Source: Siderastrea radians (Eukaryota; Cnidaria; Anthozoa; Scleractinia; Rhizangiidae). Taken from it: a DNA stretch of 64,000 nucleotides. Below the pieces are notes generated by a model, which did not search any database, had not been told where the DNA came from, and saw nothing but the letters and a program-made list of their open reading frames with translations. The translations under genes and the position numbers were made by a program. The DNA is taken from contig OZ024890.1 in assembly GCA_964017195.1 (NCBI GenBank), forward strand, positions 52,218,341 to 52,282,340, read 5' to 3'. This document shows, in pieces, positions 26,074-36,299 of the stretch; the first letter of the stretch is position 1; each line of letters opens with the position of its first letter.

Positions 26074-26574
26074 CAATCCCCGCGATTTTCACCTTCTTGG
26101 CTACCACCATAAAGGCTCTTTATATTTTGACATCGCCCCACCTTTCGGCCTTCGCTTCTCGGCCATGATGTACCAATGAAGTACCTCTGCTGTCATTTAC
26201 ATGTTTCAAAAGATGAGTTTTCAGTGCACAAACTATATCGATGACTTCGGCGGTGTAGAACCCCCTGCAAACTCAAACGCTGCTTTCAATGCCTTAAGCG
26301 ACCTCCTCTCCTCCGTGGGTCTTCAGTCATCCCCCGACAAAAACTGTCCTCCATCCACCAGTATGGTCTTCCTCAGTATTCAACTTGACACCCTCGACGT
26401 GACCATGTCTGTCACTCCTGATCACCTTCAAGAGCTCCTTCACCGTTGCTCTTCGGTACTTGTCCTGACACATATCCCTTGCCGTGACTTACAGTTCCTT
26501 CTTGGTGTCATGTCTTTCGTTACTGCTTGTGTTTGCCCTGCCCGCATTTTCATGTCAACCCTCCTTAACACGGC
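26074..26574 (+). repeat. Direct duplication, copy A
   Basis: It begins CAATCCCCGCGATTTTCACC and ends at CCCTCCTTAACACG, and covers the YIDD region of RT. It repeats at 26,724-27,222 with scattered substitutions. Confidence 0.85.
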
Positions 26575-26723
26575 ACTTCCCTGAACAGTGGGATCCCAAA
26601 TGACACTTACCTTGGCGAGCCTTTCACTTTACATTTACCCAGAGTGGACACCTCATCAATATAATCTCCTAGAAGGGTGCGGGTTGCCATCTCTTTAACA
26701 AGGACTTATCGTCAACTGCGGAT

Positions 26724-27222
26724 CAATCCCCGCGATTTTCACCTTCTTGGCTACCGCCATAATGGCTCTTTATATTTTGACAACGCCCCACCTTTCAGCC
26801 TTCGCTTCTCGGCCAAGATGTACCAATGAAGTACCTCCGCTGTCATTTACATGTTTCAAAAGATGAGCCTTCAGTGCACAAACTATATCGATGACTTCGG
26901 CGGTGTAGAACTCCCTGCAAACTCAAACGCTGCTTTCAACACCTTAAACGACCTCCTCTCCTCCGTGGGTCTTCAGTCATCCCCCGACAAAAACTGTCCT
27001 CCATCCACCAGTACGGTCTTCCTCAGTATTCAACTTGACACCCTCGCCATGACCATATCCATCACCCTGATCACCTTCAAGAGCTCTTTCACCGTTGCTC
27101 TTCGGTACTCGTCCTGACACATATCCCTTGCCGCAACTTACAGTCCCTTCTTGGTGTCATGTCCTTCATTACTGCCTGTGATCGCCCTGCCCGCATTTTC
27201 ATGTCAACCCTCCTTAACACGC
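26724..27222 (+). repeat. Direct duplication, copy B
   Basis: Second copy of the RT segment, 650 bp downstream of copy A. It carries a frame change near 27,065 that copy A lacks. Confidence 0.85.
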
Positions 27223-27822
27223 TTCGTGTCCATTAGAAATCTCCCTCCTGTCTATTATCTGACGACAACAAACCCGATCTACGTTGGTGGTGTCATTTCC
27301 TTCTGCACTTCATTGGCATCTCTCTTATCAAGACTTCCCTCTGGATGAGCGATCCCCTCCACCTCTCCACTGATGCTTGCAACACTGGCACTGATGGTTA
27401 TTTTAATGGTCAGTTTTTCCGTACCCCTTTTCTGGCGCCAATCCTCCACTGTTTTGGTGATGATATCGATACCTTGGAGCTCCTCTCCATCGTGGTGGCT
27501 CTCAATTTCTGCGGCCCTCCTTTGTGTGGACTACCGTTTATTCTTCACTGCAACAATAGCAACAACATTTGTAATGACTTACACTTACTCTTGATTTAGA
27601 TGTAGACATTTCAGTGAGTCATTTATGACCTCCACCGCTGATAACTCATTTCGCAGTTTCTAAGAGCACATGGTTCTGTTTAAGTATGGTTCTGCTATGA
27701 TTTCGAACGAGGCTTTGCTTACTTATTAGCAGAACAAGGCATGAAAAACTTGTAAGTATCGAGCGGTTTTCATTTAGCTTTCTTATCTATTGTAATTCGG
27801 TTTTCTATTTTGCTTTATTTAG

Positions 27823-28378
27823 ATGTCGGTTAGAATATCCAAGGCAAATCAAGCCTTTGGGACTCTTAACCCAGTGTGGAAATCAACCAAGGTAAATGTG
27901 CAAACCGAGATCAAAATTTTCAAGAGCAATGTGCTGTCTCTCCTGTTGTACGGAAGTAAATGCTGGAAGATGACCAGGGAAATCTCCAGGAAACTTGATG
28001 TCTTCCAAACTAAATGTCTCCCGACACATCAAGCGTATCTTTTGGCCAAACAAGATCAGCAACAAAGACCTGCTGACATTCTGTAATCTGGCACCACTTT
28101 CTGTTGTTGTAAGAAAGAGAAGGTGGAGACGGCTGGGCCATGTGCTATGGATAGAAACGGACTCACTACCAAGGGTTGCATTGAGATGGACACCCCAAGG
28201 AAGGCGTAGAAGAGGCAGGCCCAAGGTGGCCTGGGCCTGCCTTGGTGAGGGAGCTGAAGGAGTGCGATCTCAGCCTCGATACAGCTAGGCGATGGGCGGA
28301 AGATCGGCAGCAGTGGAGGTCCCTTACGGAAGCCCCTTGTGCCACTTTAAGCACTCTGGGGCCTGAGTGAGCGAGTTT
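27823..28378 (+). pseudogene. LINE reverse transcriptase, C-terminal remnant
   Basis: The end of a non-LTR retrotransposon ORF2, typical of 5'-truncated copies. Visible are VLSLLLYGSKCWKMT, then after a frame change near 28,015 KRIFWPNKISNKDLL, RRRWRRLGHVLW and GRRRRGRPKVAW, and an end near LGPE. These are the thumb and post-RT blocks common in LINE families. The catalytic core is missing. Confidence 0.8.
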
Positions 28379-28568
28379 ATTTAGTGGATTATGAATGTTG
28401 ATTTCAGTGAATCGTTTGTTCCTGTAATAAAGTTTACCGTTCAGCGCATCTTAAGTTCTCCTTGTTGCTGCTGTTCAGTAGTGAACATTGGGTTCCTACA
28501 TCACTGAGTTTTTCTGGCGTCCAAAGTTCATGAGAACGAACGAACGATTTAAAGGAAGAAAGAGCAGG

Positions 28569-29860
28569 ACACCTGGGAGATGTAAGAAGGAGGTTGAACT
28601 TTGAACGTTGAACGAATGAAGAAGAAATAATTCAAGGTGTTGCAGATTATGAGCGTGCATTTCACAAATTTGTAGATGCTCACGAGACCTACATAAGCTT
28701 TGAAGATGATGAAGGGATGATAAATGTGGCCAACGAAAGTTATGACAAAGAAAAGGAGGAAAAATTTCTCTTCGATGTAGAGTTTAACAACACGTGGACA
28801 TTAAAGGTGAAACGATATGAAAGGAATGTCAAAATCAGTCCACAAATTGCGTCGGTTGAGCAAGACCAGGAAGGGTTCCAGGTCCAGTACAAGTGGCGTG
28901 ACGGAGATGAGAGAATATTTGAAGAGGCGCGGCTAAAAGTGGAAGCGCTTGAGCAAAAGCAAGTCTTGAGCATCGCTTAGAAGGTGAGTTTAAGAAGATA
29001 AAGCTTGAAATTGCTGAAGAGAGAGAACGAAGCAAGGCTGAGTTAGCAAGGAAAATTGAAAAGATATAAGCAGAAATAGAATTGAGAAGCGAGAAGATCT
29101 AGAATTACAAGGTGAAAGCTCCGACAATGAAACCGTAGCAAGTGAGATAATTCCAGCATTGGTCCCGGAGTTGAGCCATCACACACCACCCACGCCTGTA
29201 AGCTTACCACCAGAGACGCTCTTGGGCGTGCATCCCCCATGTGATGTTCGTACCACAACATCTAAAGCTGTGAAAGTTGAGCATGAGGTGTCATCAGCAT
29301 CAGTTATCTCTCAAAGTGATATGTTACCCCTGTACTTACCACTAAGTATTCCTGCTTCTCAGCAGAAAGACACAATGCAAGAGACTTCTGTAAGGGCAGA
29401 TGCAAATGATTTCACACCACGTGTAAACACCCTAATGGCAACAAGACCCCCATTTGTCACCAAGAAAGAGCAGACTTTGCCGGCAGAAGTGTGCAAAAGC
29501 GAGCGGCACTACCCAGCTAGAAGTATCGTCAACCCCTCAGTCACCGTCTCAACTGAGTCACACAACTTGAGCAAGTATTGTTGCAAACACTTCAGCATCT
29601 CACACAGCAGTCAGCCCACTGAGTGTCGCAACCTCAGTCAGAATCACTAACTGATAAAACACCGTGGCAAGCCATTGCAGATGCACTCAAACAAGGTCCC
29701 ACTCTCCCGAAAATAGAATTAATGAAGTTTGGAGGAGACCCATCCGAGTATGGAGAATTTGTTGCCACTTTCCGCAACCATGTCGAAAGCCAGGTGTCTG
29801 ATGATTCACAAAGTCTTACCCATTTATTTGCACAGTGTCGAAAAGGCGAGAGATGCTATT
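28569..29860 (+). pseudogene. BEL/Pao gag remnant (DUF1759-like)
   Basis: Three coding blocks in shifting frames: an acidic N-terminal region (28,717-28,980), a Pro/Ser-rich linker (29,159-29,650) and the start of a DUF1759-like capsid block (LPKIELMKFGGDPSEYGEF, about 29,709 on). The last block is cut by a MITE at 29,861. The frame changes and stops show decay. It is a different lineage from the gag frame at 31,255. Confidence 0.7.
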
Positions 29861-30201
29861 GGGCTATTCCATTTAATATCCGCACCCCCCCCGGTTGAGG
29901 AACAGTGGAATTCTTCAGGGGTAAGGGATAAAAGCAGTGGAATTCTTCAGGGGTAAAGGCCAGAAGCTGGGGAATTCTTTAGGGGTAAAACCCATATTAT
30001 AAGTGGAATTCTTCAGGGGTAAACAGAGATTTCATGGAATTCTTCAGGGGTAAATGTTTTTTTTGTGTGAAATTCTTCAAGGGTAAACCCATTTCTTAAG
30101 GAAGTCTTCAGGGGGGTAACACTTTTTAATGGAATTCTTTAGGGGTAAGAGGGAAAGGTCAGTCCTCAACCGGGGGGTGCGGATATTAAATGGAATAGCC
30201 C
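29861..30201. mobile_element. MITE with perfect 39-bp TIRs and internal repeats
   Basis: Both ends carry GGGCTATTCCATTTAATATC in opposite orientation, continuing to CCGGTTGAGGA. It is flanked by ATT on each side (29,858-29,860 and 30,202-30,204), consistent with a 3-bp target duplication. Inside are about eight spaced copies of TGGAATTCTTCAGGGGTAA. It interrupts the BEL gag remnant. Superfamily not assigned. Confidence 0.85.
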
Positions 30202-30204
30202 ATT

Positions 30205-31254
30205 CACATACAGTGATCTGACCATGTGCTTTTTATTACAAGGCCGCTTGGGTTTATGGGGAATTTACAGAACTACGGCACTGTAGTTCCCAGTCTATCA
30301 CAATTCAACAGTTATTTTGCTGGGCTGCTGTGGGGGAAATGATGATTTTAGTACTTGAGATGAGCGTAAACTTGTGATTCATCGAAACTCCTTTTCACAC
30401 CCAATATCGCACAGGGCACAAACAAAAGATCTCAATTCTGGTCTGCTTTTGGCTAACTCTATCCCATCCCAACTCTTCCCACCCAGGGCTGGAAATAATT
30501 TTTGGATATTCACTGGTCAAGATGACCGGCCAAATACATTTAAGCTTTTAGTACAGTTGAATTTAAAATACACTACTGTAGGAATCATCTTTTTCCCATC
30601 ATTATTTGTCACTTTCAATTAAATTTTGAAAGTAGATATTTGAAAATTCTGAATAAACTATTTCAAGCTAGCAGCAAGTTGTGTTATTGGACCGCAGTCA
30701 TAAATTAAGCCATTGTCTGTATAGTGGCTGCCAAAGACATCTGTGGAAGTCTGATCTCACCTACGAGGAGAATTGTAAGCTGCCATGAAACTGCGTGATA
30801 TAGTTGGGCATTTATTTTCATTGCCATTTCCTTTCTATCTCTCTCGTCGTCATCCAAAGACAGCTTGATCGTGTCAGGGATTCTTTTCTCAGTGATTCAC
30901 TTTGTCCACATTGTATTTTTCCAACCATATCTTATGTTAAGAATCAAAAAATTGTAATAATTTAGCCGTTTAATGATTAACTCGTTGCCCCGGTGATTTT
31001 GACGAATTTACCGCTTAGTTGTATGGCGGGCGCATTTTTGACATGTGTGACACGAAGGAAGACATGTTGCTTTGTGAGACCTCGTGGTTCATTCTAACGT
31101 AAAATAAAAAGGTAAAATCTATTGCTTTGTGTAACGACCCCTTTGGTTTTGACCGTTCTGCCGATTGAGAACAATTGTGGACCTTTTGAGCCAGATAATT
31201 TGGACTTAGCGACAACAGAGCGTGGATTTCTACCGAGCAGATGAATGAACGGTA
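30205..31254. other. Region upstream of the BEL gag frame
   Basis: No recognisable gene. It could contain the LTR and leader of the retrotransposon whose gag starts at 31,255, but I did not identify LTR ends or a primer-binding site. Confidence 0.4.
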
Positions 31255-31616
31255 ATGGCGGACACGAGCAAACCAGACCAAGACTTAACGAGCGGAGGAC
31301 AAGACTTGCTGCCTTCAACGAAAGAAAAACCTCCTGAAGATGTTGTGACCAAAAAGGAAAACGAAAGCGAAAAAGATGGGAGCACAGTAAGTACTGCTAG
31401 TGCTAAAATTCAATCCTTACGTAACAACAAGAAATCGGCCAAGACTAGACTAACAAAAGCAAAGAATCAGTTGACTGAACTGCTGGAGAGTAACACATTG
31501 AATGGAACTTTGCCGAGTAAAAACGCTGTACGAAGAGCCATGAACAAAATCAAAACAGAGTTAAGTCTTATTGAGAAAATCGTTGCCAGTCTAAAAGAAG
31601 TTTATGCACTGAACGA
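31255..31616 (+). pseudogene. BEL/Pao-type gag, N-terminal part (split by the Polinton)
   Basis: The ORF starts MADTSKPDQDLTSGG and contains a basic coiled-coil region (KSAKTRLTKAKNQLTELLE) of the sort found at the N-terminus of BEL/Pao gag. Codon 121 is cut by the Polinton: the last two bases before the element are GA, and the third base lies at 49,108 after the right target duplication. Beyond 31,617 the apparent C-terminus comes from the transposon. The frame resumes at 49,108-49,302 and, after a second insertion, at 63,141. A domesticated host gene is an alternative. Confidence 0.7.
31611..31616 (+). repeat. Polinton target duplication, left
   Basis: GAACGA directly precedes the left terminus AGTAGTTATAG and is repeated at 49,102-49,107. 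Six bp is the usual Polinton target duplication length. Confidence 0.95.
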
Positions 31617-31691
31617 AGTAGTTATAGAGTTGGCGGTTCGAGACCAGTTTTTTCAAAACTGATCTTGAACAACGCCAACTCTATAACTACT
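31617..31691 (+). other. Terminal foldback hairpin, left
   Basis: Outer arms of 19 bp (AGTAGTTATAGAGTTGGCG and its exact reverse complement at 31,673-31,691) enclose inner arms (GTTCGAGACCAGTTTT against AAAACTGATCTTGAAC). The loop is TTC, with two mismatches and a 2-nt bulge. The whole terminus can fold on itself. Confidence 0.9.
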
Positions 31692-31785
31692 ATTCCATCA
31701 GATGGCGATCATTTCATCGAGATCAATTATTTGGATACTATATGTTTTTTCACATGTCGGTAAGGAGCCGAGCAGGCTCGGGAAG

Positions 31786-31956
31786 TCGTTGACGAAGTCA
31801 ACGAGTGAGGCTCCTTTGCAGCTTGAATGTGGGTAGAGACGAAGTCTCGTAGGGCACATCAAGCAATCACGGTTCATATGCTGGCTCCATCTGTTTCGCA
31901 TTGGGGAACAAAAGCGGAGCTTTTGTGAGGCAGTGAATTGATCGCAAAGCGATCAA
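31786..31956 (+). other. Chain of triloop mini-hairpins in the left TIR
   Basis: Four perfect hairpins with 3-base loops: 31,786-31,804 (stem TCGTTGAC, loop GAA), 31,836-31,848 (GAGAC, GAA), 31,908-31,926 (ACAAAAGC, GGA) and 31,938-31,956 (TTGATCGC, AAA). The right TIR has equivalents. Confidence 0.85.
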
Positions 31957-32319
31957 GAGGGGAAGTTTCTTTTTGCGATGCTGGTTCCATTTTATGGATA
32001 ACTATATGTATTTTATTTCATGGGCACAATTATTTGGATACTATATGTTTTTATTTCATGCGGAAACCAACGCATTTTCACATCGCGTGACTTCATACAA
32101 CAGGAAGTCATACCGAGAAACAAGTCTGGACATGTCTGGTGAAAACAGGAAGTTTATGATGAAATGGGACTTTCCCGATGAGTCATCAGATTGTCATGTA
32201 ATATCAGATGAACTTGTATTTGAAGTAAAGTTTGTCAGTAAAGTTTGTCAGTAAAGTTTGTCAGTAAAGTTTGTAGTGAACAGAAAAGCAGACTGTGTTT
32301 GCGGAACTTGTATGGAGGC

Positions 32320-32503
32320 CGACACAGCTGTGTCGTGACGTCATCACTGATAGCTATTGTGTCAATGGGTTTAAATAATATTAAGCCACAAAACGCCACA
32401 GCTGTGGCGTGACGTCATTACTAATAGCTATTGTGTCAATGACATGAGACTATCGTATGATCTCGGTCAACCACAAAACGCCACAGCTGTGGCGTGACGT
32501 CAC
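32320..32503 (+). promoter_or_regulatory. Three CRE-like repeats beside the left TIR
   Basis: Three copies of a module with the palindrome CACAGCTGTG followed by CGTGACGTCA; TGACGTCA lies at 32,336, 32,410 and 32,495. The first two also share TAGCTATTGTGTCAATG. TGACGTCA is the consensus site of CREB/ATF factors and CAGCTG is an E-box. The last copy ends 6 bp before the polB stop. They may be a host-responsive enhancer or part of a replication origin; both are inference. Confidence 0.55.
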
Positions 32504-32507
32504 ATCT

Positions 32508-35500
32508 TCAGATTGCATAATGTCCGTAAGCTAAACTTTTGATTCCATTATTTGCTATATATCTTTTATCGTCGAAACAGCTGAGTGACACTTTATTGAG
32601 CTCATAGCTTCCGAGTTGATGGTTGCTACTTCTGATCGTCTTCATGGTATGATGTATTTGTTTGTTATTAAATAGTACTTCTTTATAATCTGCATGTTTG
32701 ATATTGTTCTTTATTACAACCTTTTTTATACCTTTTGCTGTTCTAGCCTCTTTCTGGTTGTCTTTTATGTAACTGTACATTTTTGATCGCAAACCGATGA
32801 ATTCTGTTATTGGAATACCGCAAGCTTCATCTTTGAATTTACCGATTACCTTCTTGTTTGTTGTATCGAAATACGGCGAGCTTTCTGGGTAGTCGCTGTT
32901 GTCAAATCGATCTTTGTCATTCCAAAAGTCTTGGTAAACATCTTCTGCTTCAATTTCATATGTTAATGAGTCTGTGTCTGTGAATAATAATTTGGCTTTA
33001 TTTCTATACTTTTTTTTGATGTAATTATAATGGAAATTATACATTAATGTTTTGCTCAGATCAAGGATACACATACCAATATATGCCGGCCTGTTTAAAG
33101 TGAGCGTTTCCTTTATTTTATGCAATGCAACTAGATTTTCGTTGAAGATCTTACTGCTTACATAAGTTGGTTTACTCACCATCTTCAATAATTTCTTTTC
33201 ATCTGTGATAAGTCGGACATCAACACGCTTTCTTATGTTTTCCATTGTTTTACCAAATACTGAGTTATTCATAAGTTTGAAAAAGTCTTTTTCGAATGAA
33301 TTTTTCGCTTGAGTACGTTTTATTGTATTAAAGCTAATGTACTCTTTGAGCCAAGGCGACTGATTGAATTCTAACACTCGATGGACTTTGTTTATTTTCA
33401 ATCCAAGATCAAGGTACAGTTGCAGGTTTCTGTAATGCAGAACATATTTTTCTTTCTTCGATAATGTTGGTATTAATTTGTGTACTAATCCTGTTGATAT
33501 ATTGTACTTTGTAGCTATATTTTTGCAATAATCAGAGAGCATATCTTTTTTGACACAAACTCTCTCGGCAGCTACTGGGTAGTCATTATGATTGTCATGC
33601 AACTCTTTGGGGTATTCTAAATCAACTTCTATTAACAATCCTTTATTACTGTCTTCATTATACTGAGCTAAATTAATTTTATTAATCTGCTTTTCTGACA
33701 TCCATTTGAAACCTCCAGTAGGAAGATATTGGCTCATTGCCCAACCATACAGGTTATTGGCGTCAAGATACATAATGTACTTTGAGGGCGCCTTATCATC
33801 ATATTCACTCATGTACTTGTTATTCGCTTTAGCATAACAGTTAGCAATATAACTGATCCCACCACGCATGCCTTTTTCAATGAATTGAAACATATCTATG
33901 TCTGTCATTAGTTCCAATTGAATATTAGTCATCTTCAACATAGCATCCCATGACAAACCAGGAGATGTGAAGTAGTGGCAGGGATCAAGTTTGTAATACT
34001 GAAGACAGGTCTTACGGAAGTTTTCGAATACATCAGCTAATAAAAGGATATCAGACTTGAGATATAAATTATGGTATTCACCCATTGTCTGCAATTTAAA
34101 TGTATTCCAAACATTTTGAGCATGGGTATAATCTTCATTTGAAATATGCTCATCAATCAATATGCTGTAAAATTCTTCTTTAGTTGGTAATTCTGTTTTG
34201 TTGAATTTATCGAAACTATCCATATAATCATAAGGATAAACTCCCTTACGGGTCATAAGACTTAATTTTTCTTTTTTAAACCGTTCGCTAGTATACTTTA
34301 GAGCTTCTGCTGGTAAGTTGCTAACTAATTTATCCAAACTTGAGCTCATAAACTGGAAACTGTCGATGAATGTAAGATGATTGCCAAGCATAAAAGCCAT
34401 ATACTTTTCCATGTTATTTGGAATAGCATTGATATTCATTTGTTTATCCTCTCCTTTATTATTTTTGTATGTGTGCTTTTTGACTATTTGACCTAATTTT
34501 TGCATTATGAAATGGCTGTCATAACCCCTCAAATTATGGAATATAACAGGAATTTTTATTTCTTCAGGCTTCATTTTTAGTTTCAAATTACAGTCTTGGT
34601 GTGCTGATCCTCTGAATACACCTGTAATATGACAATGATCTCTTACACGGATGTCTTCTTCATTATATTTCTTATCACAGATGTGGCATCTCGTTGATTT
34701 TTTGAATTCCTGCTCATCCTCATTACTCATTTTCAATGGTTTATTAAAATGTTTTTTCATTACTTTTTTACACCATTTTACTTCTTCTAAAATATTTTCC
34801 ATGAATTTGTAAACAGCATTTTCACCTCTATATAGTTGTATTGGTTTGGTATATTTGTCGTCATAACAGCAGACAACCTTATATCCATATCCACAGTCGG
34901 TATGTTTTTGGTAAGCCTCAGTATATGATTTCTTACCTTCTTGTTGACATCCATGAATTTTCTCTGTGATAGCCTCGAAATCAGCATAAATAACAAATGG
35001 TACAGGTTGCTGTTTATGAAAGTTGTTGAATTTTAATATATTGTTATCTTTAGTTGGCATTTTAATTGCTTGAGTGCCATTAACTTGTATGCAAATATCT
35101 TTATGATTGATCAATACCCTGTCAGAACTAAAACATTGCAGACAGTGCATACAAAAGTGTTTTCTATGTTCATGTTTTGTTTGGTTATACATGAATTTGT
35201 TGAAATCTTTTATAAGAACATAATGATTGTTCTCATTTTCAGTTATTAAAAGTAGTTCCATATGATCTTCATTCTTTTCTTTTGAAATATAGATGGGGTA
35301 AGGTTGTTTGTTTTCATAGCCGAATACATTTATATTGATGCTGTTTTGCTTCTCAATTTTGTTGTAATGTTTGACACAAACTGGGAATTCAATACCGGAG
35401 TAATTTAATTTTTCAATGTATTGTTTGTCAACCTTTTTTATTCTTTGAGGATATTTTTCTTGTGGATTTATATGTCTAATATGACACCATCGGAAGCATT

Positions 35501-36260
35501 CATTATCCTTATTTTTCATGTTTATTAAACCTTTAGCACTGTTTCGCAGTTCTTCAGGAAGTTGGATATATGAGGATCCCTTCATAGGCTCATATTTAGC
35601 AATGTTTAGGTAATGGTCATTAATTTCTTTTACAGTCCATCCTGATCCTTCTGATATCCATTGAGCTATTTTGTTTATGATGTTTTCTGAAGAAATTTTT
35701 AATGATTCACTGATTCCCACTTGGTTGATTATTGTTTGACTTGCGCTATTGAAATATGCTGACTTTTCAATTATTACATCAGATGATATGTTTTCGAAAG
35801 TGACTTTCAATGTTTCAACGTATTTCAAGCCTTTCATTTCATTCAATAAAATAGATAATTGACGTTCTACACCTTTTCGTGTATTTTGCATTTGAATAAG
35901 AGGATCTTTATCATTTCTTAGATCGATTTCATAAGATTTTACAAAACCGTTTAAAGCTTTGTCGATTTGTTTAATTACGGTTCTAGGTGTAGGAACCGGT
36001 TTTCTTTTAACAGTTCTTTGTTTTGGGATTGGTTTGTAATTATCCCTGAACTGCATTGGTGGAAGAATAATGTTTTCTTCGTACCGTTTGACCATCTCTT
36101 TGACACTCTTACGAGGCGCAGGTACTGGTCTTTTTTGTAAAATGGGCGTGTTATTATCTTGCTTCATAAGCAATTTAATGAGTTGCGATTTGCTAAGTTT
36201 CTTCAAACTGGCTTTGTTCATATTACTACTATAATTAGATAAAAATTTAAGTGACTTCAT
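32508..36260 (-). CDS. polB: Protein-primed family B DNA polymerase
   Basis: This 1,250-residue replicative polymerase copies the linear element by protein priming. Exonuclease motifs: YADFEAI (425-431), FHNLRGYDSHF (574-584), YLKSDILLL (733-741). Polymerase motifs: A, YLDANNLYGWAM (831-842); B, KDFFKLMNNSVFGKTMEN (991-1008); C, FTDTDSLTYEI (1093-1103). A C2H2-like finger lies at 369-390. A Cys/His cluster CHIC..DHCHITGVFRGSAHQDCN (525-558), resembling an endonuclease VII treble clef, sits between Exo I and Exo II. The N-terminus has Pro/Arg-rich PVPAPR repeats. ATG at 36,260 is preceded by a 17-nt palindrome containing the ATAGTAT motif. The ORF is uninterrupted. Confidence 0.97.
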   Translation of the reverse strand: MKSLKFLSNYSSNMNKASLKKLSKSQLIKLLMKQDNNTPILQKRPVPAPRKSVKEMVKRYEENIILPPMQFRDNYKPIPKQRTVKRKPVPTPRTVIKQIDKALNGFVKSYEIDLRNDKDPLIQMQNTRKGVERQLSILLNEMKGLKYVETLKVTFENISSDVIIEKSAYFNSASQTIINQVGISESLKISSENIINKIAQWISEGSGWTVKEINDHYLNIAKYEPMKGSSYIQLPEELRNSAKGLINMKNKDNECFRWCHIRHINPQEKYPQRIKKVDKQYIEKLNYSGIEFPVCVKHYNKIEKQNSININVFGYENKQPYPIYISKEKNEDHMELLLITENENNHYVLIKDFNKFMYNQTKHEHRKHFCMHCLQCFSSDRVLINHKDICIQVNGTQAIKMPTKDNNILKFNNFHKQQPVPFVIYADFEAITEKIHGCQQEGKKSYTEAYQKHTDCGYGYKVVCCYDDKYTKPIQLYRGENAVYKFMENILEEVKWCKKVMKKHFNKPLKMSNEDEQEFKKSTRCHICDKKYNEEDIRVRDHCHITGVFRGSAHQDCNLKLKMKPEEIKIPVIFHNLRGYDSHFIMQKLGQIVKKHTYKNNKGEDKQMNINAIPNNMEKYMAFMLGNHLTFIDSFQFMSSSLDKLVSNLPAEALKYTSERFKKEKLSLMTRKGVYPYDYMDSFDKFNKTELPTKEEFYSILIDEHISNEDYTHAQNVWNTFKLQTMGEYHNLYLKSDILLLADVFENFRKTCLQYYKLDPCHYFTSPGLSWDAMLKMTNIQLELMTDIDMFQFIEKGMRGGISYIANCYAKANNKYMSEYDDKAPSKYIMYLDANNLYGWAMSQYLPTGGFKWMSEKQINKINLAQYNEDSNKGLLIEVDLEYPKELHDNHNDYPVAAERVCVKKDMLSDYCKNIATKYNISTGLVHKLIPTLSKKEKYVLHYRNLQLYLDLGLKINKVHRVLEFNQSPWLKEYISFNTIKRTQAKNSFEKDFFKLMNNSVFGKTMENIRKRVDVRLITDEKKLLKMVSKPTYVSSKIFNENLVALHKIKETLTLNRPAYIGMCILDLSKTLMYNFHYNYIKKKYRNKAKLLFTDTDSLTYEIEAEDVYQDFWNDKDRFDNSDYPESSPYFDTTNKKVIGKFKDEACGIPITEFIGLRSKMYSYIKDNQKEARTAKGIKKVVIKNNIKHADYKEVLFNNKQIHHTMKTIRSSNHQLGSYELNKVSLSCFDDKRYIANNGIKSLAYGHYAI

Positions 36261-36280
36261 TATAGATACTATCTATAGTG
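36261..36280 (-). promoter_or_regulatory. Class 1 (replication-gene) start motif before polB
   Basis: ATAGTAT (36,267-36,273 on the minus strand) lies 6 nt before the ATG, inside the palindrome TATAGATACTATCTATA. Confidence 0.6.
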
Positions 36281-36299
36281 AAATAATATTTAAGTAGTT

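Larger units (their letters stand above)
25786..27599 (+). mobile_element. Second DIRS-like RT/RNase H remnant, partly duplicated
   Basis: A Ser/Thr/Pro-rich ORF (25,786-26,112) precedes fragments of reverse transcriptase and RNase H. RT blocks are DIAPPFGLRFSAMMYQ (26,130-26,180, ending in a stop) and NYIDDFGGVE (YIDD catalytic box, 26,235-26,265 and again 26,885-26,915). RNase H shows LHLSTDACNTGTDGYFNGQFF (27,358 on). A segment of about 500 bp is repeated with a 650-bp period. It is a different lineage from the 5.4-kb copy (YIDD rather than YLDD). No recombinase portion was found here. Confidence 0.75.
31617..32313 (+). repeat. Polinton left TIR
   Basis: It aligns inverted with 48,188-49,101. 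It starts with a 75-bp foldback, continues with a chain of small hairpins, and ends with 13-bp tandem units (AAAGTTTGTCAGT, four copies) and CAGACTGTGTTTGCGGAACTTG. The alignment is interrupted by indels; the left copy has one instance of a 95-bp module that the right copy has twice. Confidence 0.9.

Noticed and set aside
28717..30230. The 28.6-kb gag remnant as the start of the same gag split at 31,617
   Set aside because: It already contains its own DUF1759-like block and differs in sequence, so it is a separate, older BEL copy.
31617..31662. Apparent C-terminus of the gag ORF beyond the Polinton edge
   Set aside because: These codons are the transposon terminus read through, not host coding sequence.
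34787..34996. Minus-strand ORF within polB
   Set aside because: A shadow frame inside the 1,250-residue polymerase.
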